NCBI GenBank assembly: GCA_029167225.1
Contig: JARFNK010000021.1
Coordinates: forward strand, 31,662 to 95,661
From: Sphingobium arseniciresistens
GTDB lineage: Bacteria; Pseudomonadota; Alphaproteobacteria; Sphingomonadales; Sphingomonadaceae
Reading direction: 5' to 3'
Length of the DNA: 64,000 nt
Shown here piece after piece: positions 59,612-64,000 of the stretch. The translations under genes and the position numbers were made by a program. Each line of letters starts with the position of its first letter. Positions within the stretch are counted from its first letter, which is position 1. The notes below the pieces were generated by a model, which saw only the letters and a list, made by a program, of their open reading frames with translations, searched no databases and was not told where the DNA came from.

Positions 59612-60253
59612 CTATAATCTTGTCACGAAATGAGCGGCGGTCCTGGCCACCACGTCGCCCGCCAGAATACCGGGCGCCAGTTCGATCAGCTCGAACGATG
59701 ATGCATGGTCGGGACGTCTGAACACCGCGAGATCGGTGATGATCATGTCGACGACGTTCCTGCCGGTGAGCGGCAACGTGCAGTCGATCAGGAACTTGGG
59801 ATCGCCGTTCCGCGCGTTATGCTCCATCACTACGATGATCTTCTTGACGCCGGCGACGAGATCCATCGCGCCGCCCATACCCTTCACCATCTTGCCCGGG
59901 ATCATCCAGTTGGCGATGTCGCCTGCCTGGCTCACTTCCATCGCTCCGAGCACCGCCACATCGATATGGCCGCCGCGGATCATCGCGAAGCTGTCGGCCG
60001 AGCTGAAATAGCTGGTCTGCGGCAGTTCCGAAACGGTCTGCTTGCCGGCATTGATGAGATCGGGATCCTCGTCGCCGTCATAGGGAAAAGGCCCGATGCC
60101 GAGCATCCCGTTCTCCGACTGGAGCGTCACCTCGACGCCGGTGGGGATATGGTTGGCGACAAGTGTCGGGATACCGATGCCGAGATTGACGTAGAAGCCG
60201 TCTTCAAGCTCTTTTGCGGCACGCGCCGCCATCTCGTCACGCGTCCAGGACAT
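59612..60253 (-). CDS. scoB: 3-oxoacid CoA-transferase subunit B
   Basis: Beta subunit (213 residues) of a succinyl-CoA:acetoacetate or 3-oxoadipate CoA-transferase. The active-site glutamate is in [15 protein letters not shown]; other blocks are [36 protein letters not shown] and [17 protein letters not shown] 60253 shares one base with the subunit A stop. With the thiolase it would convert acetoacetate to acetyl-CoA. Confidence 0.93.
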   Translation of the reverse strand: MSWTRDEMAARAAKELEDGFYVNLGIGIPTLVANHIPTGVEVTLQSENGMLGIGPFPYDGDEDPDLINAGKQTVSELPQTSYFSSADSFAMIRGGHIDVAVLGAMEVSQAGDIANWMIPGKMVKGMGGAMDLVAGVKKIIVVMEHNARNGDPKFLIDCTLPLTGRNVVDMIITDLAVFRRPDHASSFELIELAPGILAGDVVARTAAHFVTRL

Positions 60254-60960
60254 CAGGCGGCCTCCCTCTGCCGGACGGTTCGGAACTCGATCTGCTTGTC
60301 GTAGGGCGACCCCTGAATGAGCCGATGCACATAGATGCCGGGCAGGTGGATCGCGTCGCCATCCAGGCTGCCGACGGGCACGATTTCCTCCACCTCCGCG
60401 ACGCAGACGTTGCCGCACGTCGCAGCAGGATGGTTGAAGTTGCGGGCCGTTTTCCGAAACACGAGATTGCCGGCCTCGTCGGCTTTCCAGCCCTTGATGA
60501 TCGCGAGATCGGCACGGATACCGCGTTCGAGGACATATTCCTCGCCGTCGAAGAGCCTGGTCTCCTTTCCCTCGGCGACCAGCGTGCCGACACCCGTCTT
60601 CGTGTAGAAGCCTGGAATGCCGGCACCTCCCGCACGCATCCGCTCGGCAAGCGTGCCCTGTGGATTGAACTCCACCTCCAGTTCGCCCGAGAGATATTGC
60701 CGTTCGAACTCCTTGTTCTCACCCACATAGGAGGAGATCATTTTCTTCACCTGACGGGTGCGCAGCAGCTTGCCGATGCCCTGGTTGTCGATCCCGGCAT
60801 TATTGGAAACGAAGGTGAGTCCCTTCACGCCCGAAGCCTGGATCGCATCAAGAAGTCGTTCGGGCAGGCCGCACAGCCCGAAGCCGCCGCTGGCGATCAA
60901 CATGCCGTCGGAAAGAAGGCCTTCCAGCGCGGAAGTCGCGTCCGTAAAGATCTTGTTCAA
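60253..60960 (-). CDS. scoA: 3-oxoacid CoA-transferase subunit A
   Basis: Alpha subunit of 235 residues: [57 protein letters not shown] and [18 protein letters not shown]. It starts with TTG at 60960, with ACGAGG six bases upstream; an ATG two codons earlier is in another frame and stops at once. Coupled to subunit B. Confidence 0.92.
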   Translation of the reverse strand: MNKIFTDATSALEGLLSDGMLIASGGFGLCGLPERLLDAIQASGVKGLTFVSNNAGIDNQGIGKLLRTRQVKKMISSYVGENKEFERQYLSGELEVEFNPQGTLAERMRAGGAGIPGFYTKTGVGTLVAEGKETRLFDGEEYVLERGIRADLAIIKGWKADEAGNLVFRKTARNFNHPAATCGNVCVAEVEEIVPVGSLDGDAIHLPGIYVHRLIQGSPYDKQIEFRTVRQREAA

Positions 60961-60988
60961 CTCATCCTCGTTGCTGGCCGATCGCTGC

Positions 60989-61147
60989 TCATGGTCGTTC
61001 CCAAGGCGCGGGTTGGTGTTCGAGCGGAATTTGCTCGGAGCGCCGACTGTCCTCGACAGGCGGCGTTCCGAACATTTCGAGCATCAGGTTTCCGTAGCGG
61101 GTCAACAGACTCGCCAACAGCGAACCCAATGCGCGAAGCATGATCAT
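60989..61147 (-). CDS. Possible 52-residue protein between adhC and scoA
   Basis: Small open frame starting 11 bp after the adhC stop and ending 28 bp before scoA. The N-terminal half is hydrophobic and amphipathic ([19 protein letters not shown]); the C-terminal half is Pro- and Glu-rich and polar. Spacing in the operon fits a gene, but I know no family and the frame may be chance. Confidence 0.35.
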   Translation of the reverse strand: MIMLRALGSLLASLLTRYGNLMLEMFGTPPVEDSRRSEQIPLEHQPAPWERP

Positions 61148-61157
61148 GGACGGTCGA

Positions 61158-62270
61158 TCAGAAGACGACGACCGAGCGGATGCTCTCGCCGCTGTGCATG
61201 AGATCGAAGCCCTTGTTGATCTCCTCCAGGGTAAGGACATGGGTGATCATGGGGTCGATCTGGATCTTGTTCTCCATATACCAGTCGACGATCTTCGGCA
61301 CATCGGTGCGGCCCTTGGCGCCGCCGAATGCGGTGCCGCGCCAGTTACGCCCGGTGACGAGTTGGAACGGGCGCGTGCTGATCTCCTTGCCCGCCTCGGC
61401 CACGCCGATGATGATCGAGGTGCCCCAGCCGCGATGACAGGCCTCCAGCGCCGTGCGCATCACCTCGGTGTTGCCGGTCGCGTCGAAGCTGTAGTCGGCG
61501 CCGCCGTCGGTCAGTTCCAGCACCTTCGCCACCGTCTCCTCGCGCGACAGGCCCCTGGAGTTGAGGAAGTCGGTCATGCCGAACTTGCGGCCCCACTCCT
61601 CGCGGTCCGGGTTGATGTCGACGCCGATGATCTTGCCCGCACCCGCAAGCTTCGCCCCCTGGATGACGTTGAGGCCGATGCCGCCCAGACCGAACACGAC
61701 GACGTTCTCGCCGACCTGCACCTTCGCCGTGTTAACCACCGCGCCGACGCCCGTGGTGACCCCGCAGCCGATATAGCAGCTCGTCTTGAACGGCGCGTCC
61801 TCGCGGATCTTCGCCACCGCGATCTCGGGCAGCACCGTGAAGTTCGAGAAGGTCGAGCAGCCCATGTAATGGAAGATCGGCTGGCCCTTATAGCTGAAGC
61901 GGCTCGTGCCGTCGGGCATCAGGCCCTTGCCCTGCGTGGCGCGGATCGCGGTGCACAGGTTGGTCTTTCCCGACAGGCAGCTTTTGCATTGGCGGCATTC
62001 GGGGGTGTAGAGCGGGATGACATGGTCGCCCGGCTTTACCGAGGTCACCCCCGCGCCCACCTCGCGCACGATGCCCGCGCCCTCATGGCCCAGGATCGAC
62101 GGGAAGATGCCCTCGCTGTCGAAGCCGTCGAGCGTATAGGCGTCGGTATGGCAGATGCCGGTCGCCATGATCTCGACAAGAACCTCGCCCGCCTTCGGCC
62201 CTTCCAGGTCCACCTCGACGATTTCCAGCGGTTTCTTGGCTTCAAATGCTACTGCGGCGCGCGTCTTCAT
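61158..62270 (-). CDS. adhC: S-(hydroxymethyl)glutathione dehydrogenase, class III ADH
   Basis: Glutathione-dependent formaldehyde dehydrogenase of 370 residues, also an S-nitrosoglutathione reductase. Catalytic zinc region [20 protein letters not shown] and GHEGAGIV; structural zinc cysteines in [20 protein letters not shown] site [35 protein letters not shown] and the arginine-containing glutathione pocket are class III features. It gives S-formylglutathione for fghA. Full length, ATG start. Confidence 0.96.
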   Translation of the reverse strand: MKTRAAVAFEAKKPLEIVEVDLEGPKAGEVLVEIMATGICHTDAYTLDGFDSEGIFPSILGHEGAGIVREVGAGVTSVKPGDHVIPLYTPECRQCKSCLSGKTNLCTAIRATQGKGLMPDGTSRFSYKGQPIFHYMGCSTFSNFTVLPEIAVAKIREDAPFKTSCYIGCGVTTGVGAVVNTAKVQVGENVVVFGLGGIGLNVIQGAKLAGAGKIIGVDINPDREEWGRKFGMTDFLNSRGLSREETVAKVLELTDGGADYSFDATGNTEVMRTALEACHRGWGTSIIIGVAEAGKEISTRPFQLVTGRNWRGTAFGGAKGRTDVPKIVDWYMENKIQIDPMITHVLTLEEINKGFDLMHSGESIRSVVVF

Positions 62271-62339
62271 GAATGCTTTTCCTACCTTGTTGCGATCTCG
62301 ACCTCGCTGCCCGCGAAATCCTGTGATGATTTGCCGGCG

Positions 62340-63086
62340 CTATGCAGCGCCGGATGCGATGACGACATGCGGGTCGAACTGTAGCGGCCGCGTCGATATC
62401 GCGCCCCGCCGGATCTCCCGTGGATCATGAACCTTGTTCGCTTGTGCGAGTTGTGCCCGCAGATGGTCACGCCATTGGGCGAGGTAGCGGACGCGCTGCT
62501 CCTGATCGACGCGCGGCGACGCATAGGCGATAAAGTCGTCGAGAATGTTCAGGCCCGTATATTTGAGCGCGCAATGCTGGAACGGCCAGAGCACCTGCCT
62601 GATGGTGCCGTAAGTCCCTCCTTCGCTGAACCGCTCGATGGTCCCGCCGGTGGGCACGCACACCAGCGCGCTGCGTCCTTTGAACAGACCTCGATCGTAG
62701 CGAGCCCCATCCACATAGCCGAAGCCATACGACATGACCCGCTCGAACCAGCCCTTGACGATGGCTGGCGGCCCGCCCCACCAGAGAGGAAAGAGGAAGA
62801 CGATCACGTCCGCCTTGGCGACGCGCGCCTGCTCGCGACGGATCTCGTCGCTATAGCCATCCCGCTCCTCGGCCAGCGACTGCTCCCCCTGAACGCTGAA
62901 ATAGTCCTCGTCCGCGACGGTGCTGAAATCGTGACGGTCGAGCACGGGATTGAACCGCTCGCCATAGAGGTCCGACACCTCGAAGCTGTGGCCATCCTCG
63001 GTCAGCACCGCCTTCGCTTCTTCGAGCAATGCCGCTGTGAAGGATTTGGGCTCGGGATGAGCGTAAACGAACAATATGTGCATCAT
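62340..63086 (-). CDS. NAD(P)H dehydrogenase (quinone), NQO1-like
   Basis: Flavodoxin-like quinone reductase of 248 residues with FVYAHPEPKSFTAALLEEA, VIVFLFPLWWGGPPAIVKGWFERV, and KGRSALVCVPTGGT. Two-electron reduction of a quinone or similar substrate is expected. It starts in an ATGA overlap with the enoyl-CoA hydratase gene, so it belongs to the catabolic operon, perhaps handling a quinonoid intermediate of aromatic degradation (inference). Confidence 0.9.
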   Translation of the reverse strand: MMHILFVYAHPEPKSFTAALLEEAKAVLTEDGHSFEVSDLYGERFNPVLDRHDFSTVADEDYFSVQGEQSLAEERDGYSDEIRREQARVAKADVIVFLFPLWWGGPPAIVKGWFERVMSYGFGYVDGARYDRGLFKGRSALVCVPTGGTIERFSEGGTYGTIRQVLWPFQHCALKYTGLNILDDFIAYASPRVDQEQRVRYLAQWRDHLRAQLAQANKVHDPREIRRGAISTRPLQFDPHVVIASGAA

Positions 63087-63895
63087 GCTGTCTCCTGTAT
63101 CTGGCCAAGACGGAAGACAGCCGGACGCTTCTCAAGAAAGGCAGTGATCCCTTCCCGACCTTCCGGCTCCCCTGCTGCCTGGGAAATCGTCTCTGCCTCG
63201 CGAGCGAGCTGGTCCTCGAACGACAATTCGAACCCGCTGGCGAGAAGCTTGCGAACCGCGCCGAATGCGTGCGCCGGGCCATCGGCCAGCTTGCGCGCGG
63301 CCTCGCGAGCTTCGGAAAGCAGATCGTCGGCTGGCACCACCTTGGTGATGAGACCGATCTCGACCGCTTCGCCGCTCGGCACCCGGCGGTTTGTCAGCGC
63401 CAGTTCCTGGGTCTTCCGCAGGCCGACAAGCCTTGGCAGGATCGCCGAGGTGCCAGCGTCAGGCGTCAGGCCGATCGCGGTATAGGCCATCGAGAAATGT
63501 GCGCCCTCGGCCGCGATGGCGATGTCGCCCAGCACCGCCAGCCCAAGCCCCGCGCCGGCGGCAGGTCCATTGATCGCGGTCACGAGCGGCTTTTCCATCC
63601 GGACCAGAAGCGCCACCGCCTTGTGCAGATGGCGCGTCACCTCTTCGAGAAGGCGGGGAACCTCCTCGCCCGCTTCCCTGAAGGCGCCGATGTCTCCGCC
63701 AACCGAAAAGAAGCGCCCAGTGCCGGTCAACAGCACGCACCGCACGCTGGCGTCTTCGGCAACGGCGTTGGCGATCGCCGACAATTGCTCGACAAAGGCA
63801 AGGCTCATCGCATTGCCGGCATCGGGCCGGTTGAGAGTGATGGTGGCGATGCCGTTCTCGTGTTCGAGATGGACGAGTTGGTCAGAAGGCGACAT
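63083..63895 (-). CDS. Enoyl-CoA hydratase/isomerase
   Basis: Crotonase-family protein of 270 residues. VRCVLLTGTGRFFSVGGDIGAF and VTAINGPAAGAGLGLAVLGD form the oxyanion hole; the active-site segment reads YTAIGLTPDAGTSAILPRLVG, as in PaaG/PaaB-like isomerases and hydratases where Asp or Glu varies. ATG 63895 overlaps the previous gene's end by 14 nt. Confidence 0.92.
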   Translation of the reverse strand: MSPSDQLVHLEHENGIATITLNRPDAGNAMSLAFVEQLSAIANAVAEDASVRCVLLTGTGRFFSVGGDIGAFREAGEEVPRLLEEVTRHLHKAVALLVRMEKPLVTAINGPAAGAGLGLAVLGDIAIAAEGAHFSMAYTAIGLTPDAGTSAILPRLVGLRKTQELALTNRRVPSGEAVEIGLITKVVPADDLLSEAREAARKLADGPAHAFGAVRKLLASGFELSFEDQLAREAETISQAAGEPEGREGITAFLEKRPAVFRLGQIQETA

Positions 63896-64000
63896 TGTCG
63901 CCGCCTTTGGTCTGGAGCATGGCGCGGGCCTCGGCGGGGGTGGCGATATCGAGGCTGAGTTCCTCGAGGATGCGGCGGATCTTGGCGACCTGCTCGGCAT
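63882..64000 (-). CDS. BKACE-family beta-keto acid cleavage enzyme, C-terminus only
   Basis: Only the last 38 residues are in the window. They end in RRILEELSLDIATPAEARAM and a short LQTKGGDNVAF tail, the typical end of 3-keto-5-aminohexanoate cleavage (BKACE) proteins. These zinc enzymes combine a beta-keto acid with acetyl-CoA to give acetoacetate and a new acyl-CoA. With the CoA-transferase and thiolase genes downstream this makes chemical sense. The rest of the gene is beyond base 64000, so the call is provisional. Confidence 0.6.
   Translation of the reverse strand, partial: AEQVAKIRRILEELSLDIATPAEARAMLQTKGGDNVAF

Noticed and set aside
61140-62384. 414-codon plus-strand frame over adhC
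   Set aside because: Antisense of a textbook class III alcohol dehydrogenase.
1-64000. CRISPR arrays, rRNA, tRNA, integrase and replication genes
   Set aside because: I looked for regularly spaced repeats, conserved rRNA/tRNA stretches, and integrase or replication-initiation motifs and saw none. A dedicated tRNA search was not possible by eye.

Overview
The window is high-GC DNA whose genes look alphaproteobacterial, most like the Sphingomonadales (Sphingobium, Sphingomonas, Novosphingobium). The clues are MucR-type regulators, TonB receptor/FecIR signalling, a lasso-peptide isopeptidase, DUF2285 and RES proteins, and glutathione-based detoxification. No rRNA, tRNA, ribosomal-protein or other core housekeeping block is visible. 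With a conjugation operon, several toxin-antitoxin pairs, an insertion sequence and broken genes, it reads as accessory DNA, either a large conjugative plasmid or an integrative element. The species call is inference.

2-14158 (+) is the distal half of an F-type type IV secretion operon: traU (cut by the window edge), a small coupled ORF, a TraN split over two proteins, trbC, a TraF-type signal peptidase, traF, a thioredoxin-like protein, traH and traG. Genes up to traF overlap by 4-29 nt. The chain is interrupted twice by minus-strand cargo: an AbrB/PIN toxin-antitoxin pair and a DUF4143 ATPase. A small membrane protein converges on traG.

14.7-32 kb is a mosaic. It holds an HTH/RES toxin-antitoxin pair, an AraC/SDR divergent pair, a Phd/VapC/MNT-HEPN operon, a DEDDh exonuclease and a CmcJ-GST-SDR operon. 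It then has a minus-strand module of ECF sigma factor, FecR, TonB receptor and lasso-peptide isopeptidase with no lasso biosynthesis genes nearby. After that come a 5'-truncated MucR gene, a DUF2285 remnant, an XRE regulator running into that remnant, a ParDE pair and a decayed gene.

32-47 kb (+ mostly) carries an FAD oxidoreductase, a 91-residue protein, an alcohol dehydrogenase and an aldehyde dehydrogenase in one direction. A MarR regulator heads an Aae-like FUSC/DUF1656/HlyD/NodT efflux operon. Pirin, an FMN reductase with a divergent HxlR regulator, a second MucR, an AraC and a LysR follow. An intact IS256-family element (47198-48619, 8-bp target duplication) sits upstream of an NAD formate dehydrogenase gene.

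50-64 kb (almost all -) holds an orphan ECF sigma factor, an operon of NmrA-like protein, methionine aminopeptidase and quinone oxidoreductase with a divergent HxlR regulator, and a long catabolic array. The array contains a BKACE C-terminus, two enoyl-CoA hydratases, a 3-oxoacid CoA-transferase and a thiolase. Together these could split a beta-keto acid and turn the acetoacetate into acetyl-CoA. A 2Fe-2S ferredoxin and reductase of the kind serving Rieske demethylases, and a glutathione-dependent formaldehyde oxidation set (adhC, fghA, plus formate dehydrogenase at 48.7 kb), suggest that a demethylation step feeds this pathway. The oxygenase itself is not in the window.
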